Origin: RPQJ01 sp963846885
GTDB lineage: Bacteria > Pseudomonadota > Gammaproteobacteria > Steroidobacterales > Steroidobacteraceae
Direction: 5' to 3'
NCBI GenBank assembly: GCA_963846885.1
Contig: CAWJXS010000020.1
Location: forward strand, 477,892-541,891
DNA length: 64,000 nucleotides
How positions within the stretch are numbered: the stretch's first letter is position 1; every line of letters begins with the position of its first letter. The notes beneath the pieces are model-generated. The model did not search any database. It saw nothing but the letters and a program-made list of their open reading frames with translations, and had not been told where the DNA came from. Shown piece after piece: positions 42,564-51,661 of this stretch. The position numbers and the translations under genes were made by a program.

Positions 42564-43727
42564 TCAGACCGGTAAAAATTGCTCTTGCAGGTCATTGAGA
42601 AAACGCCGGCCGAGCGCCGTCGCGCGCCAGCGTCCGTCGACCCGCTCCAGCAATCCGCGCGCGCGCGCTTGCTCGGCGGGCTGCTCCAGCACGGCAACCG
42701 GCAGTCCCGTGCGTTCCTCGAAGTGTTGCGGGGTGAAGCCGGCGACGAGCCGCAACGCGTTCAGGCAGAACTCGAACGGCAGGTCCGCCGGCGCTACGTC
42801 GCGGGCTTCCGCGACGCCCTGCTGCGCCGTGGTTGCGGCAAGGTAGGCCGCGGGATGGCGTACGCGAATCGTCCGCTCGATGGCGTTGCCGTCGCGGCGT
42901 GTCACCTTGCCGTGCGCACCCGCACCAATGCCCAGGTAATCGCCGAACTCCCAGTACACCAGGTTATGGCGGCAACGCCGCCCGGGGCGCGCGTAGCCAG
43001 ACACCTCGTATTGCTCATAGCCCGCGCTCGCCAGCAGCGACTGGCACTCGACCTGCATCGACCAGGCCAGGTCGTCGTCGGGCAGTCCGGCGGGCGGCCG
43101 CTTCGCGAACGGCGTGTCGGGTTCGAGCGTCAGCTGGTAATGCGAGACGTGCGTCGGCGCGAGTGCGATGGCGCGATCGAGGTCGTCGAGCGCGCCCTGC
43201 AGATCCTGGCCCGGCAGTGCGTACATCAGGTCGAGATTGAAGTTGTCGATGCCGGCCGTGCGCAGCTCGCCCACTGCGCGCGCGATATCCCCGGCGCCGT
43301 GGATGCGCCCCAGTGCGACCAGCCTGGCATCGTCGAAACTCTGCGCGCCGAGCGAGACGCGATTCACGCCTGCCGCCGCATAGTCGGCGAAGCGGCCATG
43401 TTCGACCGTGCCGGGATTCGCCTCGAGCGTGATCTCGGCGTCCACCGCGAACGGCAACAGGCTGCGCGCATGCGACAACACGCGCGCGATCGCGGCGGCC
43501 GAGAACAGGCTCGGTGTGCCGCCACCGAAGAACACCGAGACGATCTCGCGGCCGGCGACGGCGGGCGCAGCGAAATCGAGGTCGCGCCGCAACGCGGCGA
43601 CGTAGGCCTCTTCCGCGATGCCGCCCGCGGGCACGGCGTGCGAGTTGAAGTCGCAGTATGGGCACTTGCGCACGCACCAGGGCAGGTGCACATACAGGGC
43701 CAGTGGGATGCCGCGGGCGTCGATCAT
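42564..43727 (-). CDS. hemW: HemW-like radical SAM protein (oxygen-independent coproporphyrinogen oxidase family)
   Basis: A 387-residue radical-SAM protein. It starts ALYVHLPWCVRKCPYCDFNSH, with the cluster motif CxxxCxxC, then FFGGGTPSLFS and TLEANPGTVE. HemW proteins are haem chaperones rather than true coproporphyrinogen dehydrogenases; family assignment follows length and the short N-terminus. The start at 43727 is fixed by the 4-base overlap with rdgB; open frame further upstream is the antiframe of rdgB. Confidence 0.9.
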   Translation of the reverse strand: MIDARGIPLALYVHLPWCVRKCPYCDFNSHAVPAGGIAEEAYVAALRRDLDFAAPAVAGREIVSVFFGGGTPSLFSAAAIARVLSHARSLLPFAVDAEITLEANPGTVEHGRFADYAAAGVNRVSLGAQSFDDARLVALGRIHGAGDIARAVGELRTAGIDNFNLDLMYALPGQDLQGALDDLDRAIALAPTHVSHYQLTLEPDTPFAKRPPAGLPDDDLAWSMQVECQSLLASAGYEQYEVSGYARPGRRCRHNLVYWEFGDYLGIGAGAHGKVTRRDGNAIERTIRVRHPAAYLAATTAQQGVAEARDVAPADLPFEFCLNALRLVAGFTPQHFEERTGLPVAVLEQPAEQARARGLLERVDGRWRATALGRRFLNDLQEQFLPV

Positions 43728-44332
43728 GCGGCGCCGGATGCGAGCGCTGCCACCAGCCCGCGCAGTGCCTGGCCGCGATGGCTCCGCTGGTTCTTCTCGG
43801 CAGGATCCAGCTCGGCTGCCGTCCGCGCCCCGTCGTCCACGAGGAACAGCGGGTCGTAGCCGAAACCTCCGGCACCACGCGCCACATGGCCGATACGACC
43901 TTCCCACGCGGCTTGCGCGATCACGGGCGAAGGATCCTCTGGCCAGCGCAGGAACACCATCGCACAGCGGTAACGCGCGGCGCGACCGGCGGCATCGACC
44001 GCAGTCAACTCGCGCAGCAGCAGCGCGTTGTTCGACGCATCGTCCGCGGCCGGGCCCGCATAGCGGGCCGAATAGATGCCTGGCGCGCCGTGCAGCGCAT
44101 CGACTTCGAGCCCGGAGTCGTCGGCAATGGCGGGCAGGCCGGCGACCCGCGCCGCAAACCGGGCCTTGAGCAGCGCGTTCTCGACGAAAGTCAGCCCGGT
44201 TTCCTCCGCCGCATCCGCCGTGAATTCGCTGAGCGCGCGCACGTCGACCCGCCACGGCGCGAGGATTTCGCGCATCTCGCGGAGCTTGCCGGCGTTGCCC
44301 GTGGCGAGGACCAGGCGAGCGGGGATGCCCAT
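43724..44332 (-). CDS. rdgB: XTP/dITP diphosphatase
   Basis: A 202-residue house-cleaning pyrophosphatase removing ITP, dITP and XTP. Signatures: LVLATGNAGKLREM at the N-terminus, TFVENALLKAR, DDSGLEVDALHGAPGIYSARYAG and the C-terminal SHRGQALRGLV. The start at 44332 is set by the conserved N-terminus. Coupled to hemW by ATGA, and 10 bases after rph; the rph-rdgB-hemW order is common in proteobacteria. Confidence 0.95.
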   Translation of the reverse strand: MGIPARLVLATGNAGKLREMREILAPWRVDVRALSEFTADAAEETGLTFVENALLKARFAARVAGLPAIADDSGLEVDALHGAPGIYSARYAGPAADDASNNALLLRELTAVDAAGRAARYRCAMVFLRWPEDPSPVIAQAAWEGRIGHVARGAGGFGYDPLFLVDDGARTAAELDPAEKNQRSHRGQALRGLVAALASGAA

Positions 44333-44342
44333 GCGGCCGGCC

Positions 44343-45101
44343 TCAGCGAGCCTTGCCGCGCGGCGCTCCTTCGGGCACCGCGAGCGGTGCCTGGAGCGCC
44401 TCGAGTTGCAGCGCGAAGAGCTGCTGGCAAGCATTGGCCGCGAGGTCGAGCAGCTGGTCGAGTTCGTGCCGGCGGAAAGCATGGCCTTCGGCCGTGCCCT
44501 GCACTTCGACGAAGCCGCCGCCGTTGTTCATGACGACGTTCATGTCCGTTTCGGCCGAGGAGTCTTCTGGGTAGTCGAGATCGACGACGGGCGCGCCCCG
44601 CACGATGCCGACGGAGACCGCAGCGACCTGCCCGTGCAGCGGACTGGCAGCCAGCACGCGCCGCCGCACCAGCGTCGTCATCGCATCGGCGAGCGCCACG
44701 TATGCTCCCGTGATCGAGGCGGTGCGCGTGCCGCCGTCGGCCTGCAGCACGTCGCAGTCGAGCGTGACCGTGCGTTCACCGAGCGCGCGCATGTCCACGA
44801 TCGCACGCAGCGAACGGCCGATGAGTCGCTGGATCTCGAGCGTGCGCCCGCCTTGCTTGCCCCGCGCCGCCTCGCGCGCGCTGCGCGTGTGCGTCGAACG
44901 CGGCAGCATGCCGTATTCCGCGGTGATCCAGCCCTCGCCCTTGCCGCGCATGAAGCCGGGCACGCCGTCCTCGACGGTGGCTGTGACGAGCACGCGGGTT
45001 TCTCCGAACTCGACCAGCACGGATCCTTCGGCGTGGCGGGTGAACCCGCGCGTGATGCGAACGGGACGCAGTTGATCGGGCGCGCGGCCACTCGGTCTCA
45101 C
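44343..45101 (-). CDS. rph: ribonuclease PH
   Basis: A 252-residue phosphorolytic 3'-5' exoribonuclease trimming tRNA precursors. It starts with GTG (RPSGRAPDQLRPVRITRGFT), and contains GSVLVEFGETRVLVTATVE, GWITAEYGMLPRSTHTR, QADGGTRTASITGA and the C-terminal HELDQLLDLA. Full length for the family. GGAG lies ten bases before the start. Confidence 0.95.
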   Translation of the reverse strand: MRPSGRAPDQLRPVRITRGFTRHAEGSVLVEFGETRVLVTATVEDGVPGFMRGKGEGWITAEYGMLPRSTHTRSAREAARGKQGGRTLEIQRLIGRSLRAIVDMRALGERTVTLDCDVLQADGGTRTASITGAYVALADAMTTLVRRRVLAASPLHGQVAAVSVGIVRGAPVVDLDYPEDSSAETDMNVVMNNGGGFVEVQGTAEGHAFRRHELDQLLDLAANACQQLFALQLEALQAPLAVPEGAPRGKAR

Positions 45102-45150
45102 GGTATGGATTCTCCAGGAGGTACGACGCGGGCCGCGGACGCGGCCAGCA

Positions 45151-45924
45151 TCAGGGGCCGAGCCAGCGGACGGCTGCAGCCGACGTATTGTCCGCGTAGG
45201 GCGCGGAATTGGATATGGCCTGTTCGCCGAGCGAAGTGAGCGTCTCGCGCAGGTCGGCCCGCGGTTCGCGACCGAGCGCAGCGAGCTGCTCGTCGGTCAA
45301 GCCGGACCACAAGCCATCGGAGCAGAGCATGAGCACGTCGCCGGGCAGCAGCGCGCGGCGGCCGCTCAGCGTCATCTCCGGCAGGACAGGATCGCCGCCG
45401 ATGCAGCATTCGACGTAGTTGCGCATGGGATGGCCCTGCGCTTGCTGTTCGGTGATGCGGCCTGCGCGCAGCAGCAGCTCGACGTGGCTGTGGTCGCGCG
45501 TGCGCTCGAAGACTTTGCCGCCACGCAACTGGTAGACGCGGCTGTCGCCCACGTGGGCCCAATAGGCGCTGGAACCCTGCACGAGGCAGATCGCGCACGT
45601 GGCACGTGGACGGATCTCGGGCGGCAATCCCTGGCCGAGCGCGACCACGGCTTCGTGGGCGCGACCGATCGTGAGGTGCAGGAATCCGTCGGGGTCGAAC
45701 AGTGGCCGGCTGACTTCCCAGAACTCGTTCAGCATCGCGCGCATGGCCACTTCCGCAGCGCGTGCGCCGTCCGCATGGCCGCCCATGCCGTCGACGACCG
45801 CGAGCATCACGGAGCCATCGGCATCCGCAATCGCGACTCGATCCTGATTTTCTTCGCGGTGCCCGATGAGGCTCAGGTCAGCGTGCTCGATCTGCAAGGG
45901 TCGCTCCGGCACGCCCGTTGTCAT
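45151..45924 (-). CDS. PP2C-family serine/threonine protein phosphatase
   Basis: A 257-residue metal-dependent phosphatase. Motifs: REENQDRV near residue 23, AVVDGMGGHADG (metal-binding Asp), WAHVGDSRVYQLR, LMLCSDGLWSGLTD and YADNTSAAAVRW. Such enzymes reverse Hanks-type kinase phosphorylation; no kinase gene is in the window, although in many Beta-/Gammaproteobacteria a kinase lies beside this phosphatase and yicC. It is divergent from yicC with a 90-base gap, where TATAAA on the minus strand could be a -10 element. Confidence 0.87.
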   Translation of the reverse strand: MTTGVPERPLQIEHADLSLIGHREENQDRVAIADADGSVMLAVVDGMGGHADGARAAEVAMRAMLNEFWEVSRPLFDPDGFLHLTIGRAHEAVVALGQGLPPEIRPRATCAICLVQGSSAYWAHVGDSRVYQLRGGKVFERTRDHSHVELLLRAGRITEQQAQGHPMRNYVECCIGGDPVLPEMTLSGRRALLPGDVLMLCSDGLWSGLTDEQLAALGREPRADLRETLTSLGEQAISNSAPYADNTSAAAVRWLGP

Positions 45925-46014
45925 GTAGAATTCTCAGCGATTTATAGCACTTAGCGGCGCTCACATACAGCATTGTGAGGTGTCGGTTTTCTTTGCAGCT
46001 ACCGGCGAGGCGCC

Positions 46015-46884
46015 ATGATCCGCAGCATGACGGGCTTTGCACGGCGCGAGCGACAGGGGCCCTGGGGCACCCTCGCTTGCGAAATCCGCTCGGTAAATCA
46101 TCGTTATCTCGAGCTTTCGCTGCGCCTGCCCGAGGACATGCGCGGCCTCGAAGGCGATGCCCGGCAGGCCGTCGCGGCGGCGCTGCGCCGGGGCAAGGTC
46201 GACGCCGGCCTCTACCTGCGCGGCCAGCCCGCGCAGTCGGGCGTGCTCGAGCTCAACCGGCCCTTGCTCGAACAGTTGACGCGCACCGCGCGCGACGTGG
46301 CGGGCCTCGCCGATTCGACACTCGCTGCGGTGAGCCCGCTCGAACTGCTGCGCTGGCCTGGCGTCATTCGCGAACCCGAGCGCGACCTGCAGCCGGTGCA
46401 GGCGGCTGCACTCGAGCTGCTGCACGAAACCTTGCGCGAATTGAACGAATCACGGGCGCGTGAAGGCGCCCGCCTGCGCGAGCTGCTGCTCGGGCGCTGC
46501 CAGGCCGTGCAGCAGACGGTCGAGCAGCTGCGGGCGCGGCTGCCCGCGATCGCGGCCCGCATTCGCGAACGCGTGGGGGAACGCGTCGCCCAGCTGGGCG
46601 GCACGGTCGATCCCGCACGCCTGGAGCAGGAGCTCGTGCTGCTCGCCTACAAGATGGACTTCGCCGAGGAACTCGATCGGCTGGGGAGTCACGTCACCGA
46701 GATGCTCGGCAACCTCGACGCGAAGGAACCTGCGGGACGGCGGCTCGATTTCCTGATGCAGGAATTCAACCGCGAAGCCAACACCCTGTCGTCCAAATCG
46801 CAGGACGCAGACACCACGCGCGCAGCCGTCGACATGAAGGTGCTGATCGAGCAGATGCGCGAGCAGATCCAGAATATTGAGTAG
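46015..46884 (+). CDS. yicC: YicC/YloC-family endoribonuclease
   Basis: A 289-residue protein starting IRSMTGFARRERQGPWGTLACEIRSVNHR, of which SMTGFA and EIRSVNHRYLE are the hallmark motifs. The C-terminal DUF1732 region reads EELDRLGSHVTEM and GRRLDFLMQEFNREANTLSSKS, ending VDMKVLIEQMREQIQNIE. Homologues cleave RNA, in E. coli the sRNA RyhB with PNPase. Full length; followed here by a 780-base spacer instead of the usual adjacent gmk. Confidence 0.92.
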   Translation: MIRSMTGFARRERQGPWGTLACEIRSVNHRYLELSLRLPEDMRGLEGDARQAVAAALRRGKVDAGLYLRGQPAQSGVLELNRPLLEQLTRTARDVAGLADSTLAAVSPLELLRWPGVIREPERDLQPVQAAALELLHETLRELNESRAREGARLRELLLGRCQAVQQTVEQLRARLPAIAARIRERVGERVAQLGGTVDPARLEQELVLLAYKMDFAEELDRLGSHVTEMLGNLDAKEPAGRRLDFLMQEFNREANTLSSKSQDADTTRAAVDMKVLIEQMREQIQNIE

Positions 46885-47666
46885 TCGCCACGGACGGGAT
46901 TAGCCATTCAGCCCGCTGTAATAAGCGATTGAAATCGTCGGTAATGTCAGCCTTTTTCTTTCCACGATGAGTACCCATCGTCCACCGACAGCCTAATGTC
47001 GGGACGTAGCCAGCCTTTTCGACCGAATGCACATTCCGATTTGGCTAGCGACACCTTACTTGGCTCCAGTCGACGTTGGCGGTTCCGGAAACGCTGCGCT
47101 GGCCGCTCGCATCAGCCGCAACGACGCGTGCATCGACGGCAAAATCTTTATTCGACGCGCTGCATAGCGAGCTTTCTCAGGGATTTTGCGGGCCGGAACG
47201 TGCGGACAGCAACGCGGGTTCAACGGACAGCTCCTGCAGATGCTGTTCGCCCACCTCAAGCGGATCCTGCGGCTCGACCGGTTGCGTCCGCGTGGACTGT
47301 TCGGGGCCTTCGACGAGTTCACGCTCGCCGCCACCGCGCGGAATCTGAGACGCCTGGCTAAGCTCGCCGGGCAAGGCTCGTCGCAGCGACGGAAAAGAAG
47401 CCATCCACATTCTCACGACGGGCAGCGGTCTTACGGCAAATCGGTGGGAAATGGCTGATCGCCCATCTCCAAGCCTCGGAACCCGCCGCGGCGCTTTACT
47501 CCGCGTTCGCAGCTTCCCCTCGGCGGGCCAGCCCGCTGAGCTTGGGCGTTAGCGTGGCCTCGCGCCGTCGCGCTGCCGCCAGACCCAAAAAAGTGGTTCA
47601 CTGCGGCCGCCTGGAGGAGTAAAAATACGGGTGCTTCCACAAAACACTAACAAAGGGGATAGCGTC
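46885..47666. other. spacer with decayed insertion-sequence DNA between yicC and the secreted-protein gene
   Basis: A 780-base stretch. The centre (about 47186-47400) holds a transposase C-terminal remnant; the part before it (46885-47180) shows fragments of open frame but no convincing protein. A hairpin GCGGGC-CA-GCCCGC lies at about 47523-47536. The remainder contains only the leader of the next gene. Confidence 0.6.
47186..47458 (+). pseudogene. IS1182-like transposase C-terminal remnant
   Basis: About 60 codons encode FNGQLLQMLFAHLKRILRL, then RLRPRGLFGAFDEFTLAATARNLRRLAKL, here given in parts (RGLFGAFDEFTLAATARNL). From memory this matches the conserved end of DDE transposases of the IS1182 group (HLKRIL...LRG...DEF.LAAT.QNLRKLAKL). 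No upstream catalytic domain, no start signal and no terminal inverted repeats are seen, so it is a dead fragment. Confidence 0.7.
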
Positions 47667-49440
47667 ATGGGGCAGTACCGCTTGAATCGAGGAATAGTAC
47701 TCGGGTGCGCACTCGTCGGATCGCTTGTCGCGATACCGTACGCGGCGTTCGCCGGACCGGGTAAGGCATACGGCAAGGGACCGAAGTTCTCAGAAGCCGT
47801 TGCGTTCGACACGTCGCGCCCGCTGCGCGAGATTGCGCCACCGGCCGTGCGCAAGCTGCCGCTGGTCGACGACGGCGAATTGGTAAAGAACTTCCGGCCG
47901 GAGAAGGGACTTGAGGCTGCCAAGGACAAAGGCCACAGCGGCGACGGCGCGCTGTTCCCGAGCGCCAAGTCACTGATGGGCGCGACCATCTTCGGTCCGC
48001 TCAGCACCTTCGAGGGACTGAGCAATCAGGACAACTTCAATTTCTACGGATTCCGGATCAACCCGCCCGATCCAGTGGGCGACGTCGGGCCCAATCACTA
48101 CGTCGAGATGATCAATCTCGTCTACGCCGTGTACGACAAGCAGGGCAACCTATTGTCGGGTCCCAACGCGCTGGGCGACCTCTGGCAGGGCTACGCGATC
48201 GATGATTGCACGGATCCCTCTGGTGACCCGATCGTGGTGTACGACCAGCTCGAGGATCGCTGGATCCTGAGTCAGTTCACGACCAGGGGCCCCGTCTTTT
48301 ACGACTGCGTGGCGGTGTCGGTGACGGGCGATCCGACCGGAGCCTACTACCGCTATGCCTTCATCACGCAGGCCGATCCGGAACTGCCGGGTGGCACGTT
48401 CTTCCCGGACTACCCGAAGTACGGCGTCTGGACGCATTCGTACGTCATGACGACACGCGACTTCGGTGACATTTCCGGGTATGGCATCAGCATCTACGCG
48501 CTCGAGAAGCGGAAGATGATCGCCGGCAATCCGAAAGCACGGGCCGTGCAGTTCTTCCTCGACTCGAGCGTCGTGCCGCTGGAGCTGATCGGCGACGGCC
48601 TGCTGCCACCTGATGTCGATGGCACACGGCGTCCGCAGGACCACGTGCCGATTCCGATCGTAGGCACCCAGGACGACGACTCCCCGTATGGAGCGATGTT
48701 CGACGCGCTCAACATCTGGGAATTCTCGGTGCGCTGGAATGCGACTCCAGACGCCACGCTCATTCTCGCAAATCAGGTGCCCGTGGCCTCGTTCGACTCG
48801 GTGTTCCCGTGCGCGCCGACCTCGCGCGATTGTCTGCCGCAGCCCGGAATCGACCAATCCCGCGCAGTATCTCGACATCCTGTCATACCGGCAGCGTCCG
48901 ACCAACCGCCTGGCATACCGCAACTTCGGCACGTACGAGGCGCTGGTGGCCACTCAGTCCGTCGAAGCGAAGCCAGGCATCGCGGGCATGCGCTGGTACG
49001 AAATCCGCCGAACCATGGACAATCCCGTACCCAATTCGCCGTCGCAGTATTCCGTCCGCCAGCAGGGAACGTTCTCGCCCGACAACGTGCACCGCTGGAT
49101 GGGCAGCGTCGCCATGGACTGGCAGGGGAACATCGCACTCGGCTACAGCGTCGTGGACGGTACCAGCGTATTCCCGGGCATCCGCTACACCGGCCGGCTC
49201 GCCGGCGATCCGCTCGGCCAGATGACGCTGGGCGAGGGTACGATTATCAATGGCACGGGCGTGCAGCGCACGACGAACTCGCGTTGGGGAGACTACACGT
49301 CGATGAACGTGGACCCGACCGACGACTGCACGTTCTGGTATGTGAACCAGTACTACACGGCCGAAGGCCAGGCTTCGAGCCTCGCTGGCTGGCAGACGCG
49401 CATCGGCAGCTTCAAGTTGCCGGGGTGCGTGAAGAAATGA
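47667..49440 (+). pseudogene. large secreted protein of unknown function, with one frame break
   Basis: About 590 residues with a clear signal peptide (RLNRGIVLGCALVGSLVAIPYAAFA) and an aromatic, Gly/Asp-rich mature part that looks like a beta-propeller: NPPDPVGDVGPNHYVEMINL, GDPIVVYDQLEDRWILSQF, RLAYRNFGTYEALV, GIAGMRWYEIRR, HRWMGSVAMDWQGNIALGYS, RWGDYTSMNVDPTDDCTFWY. Frame 1 runs to about 48854; the rest is one frame over. The length is 3n+1, implying one surplus base at GAC-C-AAT (48854-48855). The uncorrected gene would end in about 190 missense residues. AGGGG lies eight bases before the ATG. Confidence 0.8.
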
Positions 49441-49761
49441 CCTAGAGGTCCGGTGTGCCGCCTGGCGGCGGCGCACCGGCCACCTCGACGCTCGCAGGCG
49501 TTTCCAGTTCTCCGTGGGCCCGGCGCGTTCCAGCGTGCGTTGCCCACGGGGAATTCTCTTTTCAGGTCACACAGGCCCACCCACGGCGGTGGGTATTTGC
49601 GCTTGATTCCGGCGTCATGCGCGGCCGAGACCGAACGGCCGCTGCCGGGCCATGTGCCGGAGGGAGAGCCATTGCCGAAGTACACTGATAGTTGAGCGCA
49701 CATAGGCCGGCCAGCCGACACGAGTAGCTGCTCGCGGCTGCGCCTTCCAGCAGTGGGCGGG
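49441..49761. other. spacer with a stem-loop between convergent genes
   Basis: 321 bases without a supported gene. At 49450-49479 a 13-base stem (CCGGTGTGCCGCC / GGCGGCGCACCGG, one G-T pair, 4-base loop) starts ten bases after the secreted-protein stop and may end its transcript, although no U run follows. CCCACC-N6-GGTGGG occurs at about 49573-49590. The rest shows nothing recognisable. Confidence 0.55.
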
Positions 49762-50478
49762 TTATGCGCGCTTGCGGCGGGCTGCGAACAGTCCGCAGAG
49801 ACCCATGCCCAGCAGCGCGAGCGAGCCCGGCTCCGGGACGCTGTTCGCGGGATTCCGCTCCGCCGCAACCGCTTCGCCCTGCAGGCGAATCGAGTTATAC
49901 GTCGTGCTGTTGCGCCAGTCTTTGTGCTCGTCGCGCGTCATGTACGCATCGTAGGTGACGAATTCGGCGGCAAGCGGCTTGACGCCCGGATTGAAGCCCG
50001 CCCATTCGAACTTGTCCTTGCCATCGCTCGCAAACAGCGAGAACGCATAGCTGGTGTTGGCGGCAAGCTGGAACTCATCGTCGAGCAGCGAGAACGTGTA
50101 GTACTTCGCTTTCTTGTCCAACGTCGCCTTCTCTTCGCTCGTCGCGAGGGCGGTGCCGGTCGGATTGTCGTTGCCGTCCACGGCGAACAGCGAAAGCACG
50201 AAGTCCCACTTCTGATTGTCCTTCTTGCCGGCGAGGCCGAACGTGGCGGCGGTGAGGGTGTAGCCGATCTCGCCCGTCGTGAAGAGGACGAACCTGGCAT
50301 CGTCTTCTTCCATCTGCGTGCCGGAACCGAGCGCTGCGGTACCGTCGCTGGTGTTGTCGAGCACGTCGACGCTGACGGCATGGGCAGGATTGATCCCCGC
50401 GAAAGCCAGCAGGATGGTTGCGGCCAGGCCGACTGAGGTCGGTCCGCGGCGCGCAGTGTGGATGTTGTTCGTGTTCAT
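49762..50478 (-). CDS. PEP-CTERM sorting-domain exported protein
   Basis: A 238-residue exported protein: signal peptide about residues 1-33 (AATILLAFAGINPAHA), a beta-rich body (FVLFTTGEIGYTLTAATFGL, SYAFSLFASDGKDKFEWAG) that is predicted to be a lectin-like sandwich, and a C-terminal sorting signal VPEPGSLALLGMGLCGLFAARRKRA given in parts (VPEPGSLALLGMGL and ARRKRA). The signal directs processing by exosortase, usually encoded with exopolysaccharide genes elsewhere. The start at 50478 is set by the signal peptide. Confidence 0.87.
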   Translation of the reverse strand: MNTNNIHTARRGPTSVGLAATILLAFAGINPAHAVSVDVLDNTSDGTAALGSGTQMEEDDARFVLFTTGEIGYTLTAATFGLAGKKDNQKWDFVLSLFAVDGNDNPTGTALATSEEKATLDKKAKYYTFSLLDDEFQLAANTSYAFSLFASDGKDKFEWAGFNPGVKPLAAEFVTYDAYMTRDEHKDWRNSTTYNSIRLQGEAVAAERNPANSVPEPGSLALLGMGLCGLFAARRKRA

Positions 50479-50618
50479 GGTCGATTCCCGGCAGTGATTT
50501 AGCGTGGGAGGACTTTCCGGGATTGTGAGCGTCGCCACGACACCCATCTGGGTAGGAGCGCCGAACCAGTGCGAATTCCGTGACCTGCCGCACGTTCCGT
50601 CGCAGGCTACAATTCGGC

Positions 50619-51269
50619 ATGACTTCCACGACTTCCGCCGGGCGACGCGGCCGCCTCTTCGTCATCGCCGCGCCTTCGGGCGCGGGCAAGACCTCGCTCG
50701 TCCGCGCGCTGATGGAGCGTGAGCCGGGCCTGCGCTTCTCCGTGTCGTACACCACCCGCCAGCAGCGGCCCAACGAAACCCATGGGCACGACTACTACTT
50801 CGTGGCAAAAGACGAGTTCGAGGCCATGGTGGCGCGCAACGAGTTTCTCGAGCACGCGCAGGTCTTCGACAACCACTACGGCACCGCCCTGGGCCAGGTC
50901 GAAGCCTCGCTCGCCGTCGGCCAGGACCTGATCCTCGAGATCGACTGGCAAGGGGCGCAGCAGATCCGCGCCAAGCTGCCCGAGTGCCGCACGATCTTCA
51001 TCCTGCCGCCCTCGCGGGCTGAACTCGAACGGCGCCTGCGCGGCCGGGGCACCGACGCCGAGGACGTGATCCAGCGCCGCCTGCGGGACGCCGCCGCCGA
51101 CATGGCGCACTGGGCGGAGTTCGACTACGTGGTCGTCAACGACGAGTTCGGGCACGCCCTGGCCGAACTGCAGGCCATCGTGCGGGGCTCGGGCGAGGGC
51201 TCGCGCCGCGAGCGCGCTGGGTTGGCGGAACTCGCCGTGGGCCTATCGGCTCCTCCGACTAGCCCCTAG
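50619..51269 (+). CDS. gmk: guanylate kinase
   Basis: A 216-residue kinase converting GMP to GDP. P-loop FVIAAPSGAGKTSL (about residues 14-27), GMP-binding SVSYTTRQQRPNE and GHDYYFV, EIDWQGAQQIR. The start at 50619 matches the family N-terminus; TACAAT six bases upstream (50608-50613) resembles a -10 box and would give an almost leaderless mRNA. The last residues (SAPPTSP) and the TAG stop fall in a CCCCTAG heptamer array, suggesting the C-terminus was reshaped by the repeat. Confidence 0.95.
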   Translation: MTSTTSAGRRGRLFVIAAPSGAGKTSLVRALMEREPGLRFSVSYTTRQQRPNETHGHDYYFVAKDEFEAMVARNEFLEHAQVFDNHYGTALGQVEASLAVGQDLILEIDWQGAQQIRAKLPECRTIFILPPSRAELERRLRGRGTDAEDVIQRRLRDAAADMAHWAEFDYVVVNDEFGHALAELQAIVRGSGEGSRRERAGLAELAVGLSAPPTSP

Positions 51270-51314
51270 CCCCTATCCCCTGTCCTGGCCCCTATCCCCC
51301 TCCCCCTCCCCCTG
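51254..51314 (+). repeat. CCCCTAA heptamer array, copy 4 (gmk-rpoZ junction)
   Basis: The head TCCGACTAG (51254-51262) is followed by CCCCTAG (contains the gmk stop), CCCCTAT, CCCCTGTCCTGG, CCCCTAT and three CCCCCT units to 51314. More degenerate than the other copies. rpoZ begins 38 bases further on. Confidence 0.85.
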
Positions 51315-51352
51315 CTAAGCTCACGCCCTTCCACCTTCAGTTCCCCAGCACA

Positions 51353-51640
51353 ATGGCTCGCATCACCGTCGAAGACTGTCTCCAGAACGTCCCCAACCTG
51401 TTCCAGTTGGTGCTCGTGGCGTCGCGCCGCGCCCGCAAGCTGGCCAACGGCTCCGAAGCGACGCTCGACTGGGAGAACGACAAGCCGACGGTGCTTGCCC
51501 TGCGCGAGATCGCAGCCGGCCACGTGGGCGTGGAAATCCTCGAAGAACCGGACCTGCCGCCGCCTCCGCCGCCGGAGCTGATGCCGGAACCGGAATTCAT
51601 GGGTGAATTCCGCGCGCCGCAGATCGGGCTGGGGGACTAA
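51353..51640 (+). CDS. rpoZ: DNA-directed RNA polymerase omega subunit
   Basis: A 95-residue omega subunit stabilising RNA polymerase and forming part of the ppGpp site. It reads MARITVEDCLQNVPNLFQLV, then ASRRARKLANG and NDKPTVLALREIAAGHV, all characteristic. The C-terminal tail is proline-rich (PPPPPPELMPEPE). It lies between gmk and spoT as in E. coli. Confidence 0.97.
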   Translation: MARITVEDCLQNVPNLFQLVLVASRRARKLANGSEATLDWENDKPTVLALREIAAGHVGVEILEEPDLPPPPPPELMPEPEFMGEFRAPQIGLGD

Positions 51641-51661
51641 CCCCAACCCCGCCCCCCGCCT

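Noticed and set aside
42466..42846. Plus-strand open frame entering the hemW region
   Set aside because: No ribosome binding site, mostly antisense to hemW, and Ser/Arg/Ala-rich product without motif.
47510..47560. attC-like integron site (hairpin and GGGCGTTAG)
   Set aside because: The GTTAGCG does not fit the GTTRRRY core, no partner box is found at the proper distance, and no integrase or cassette array is present.
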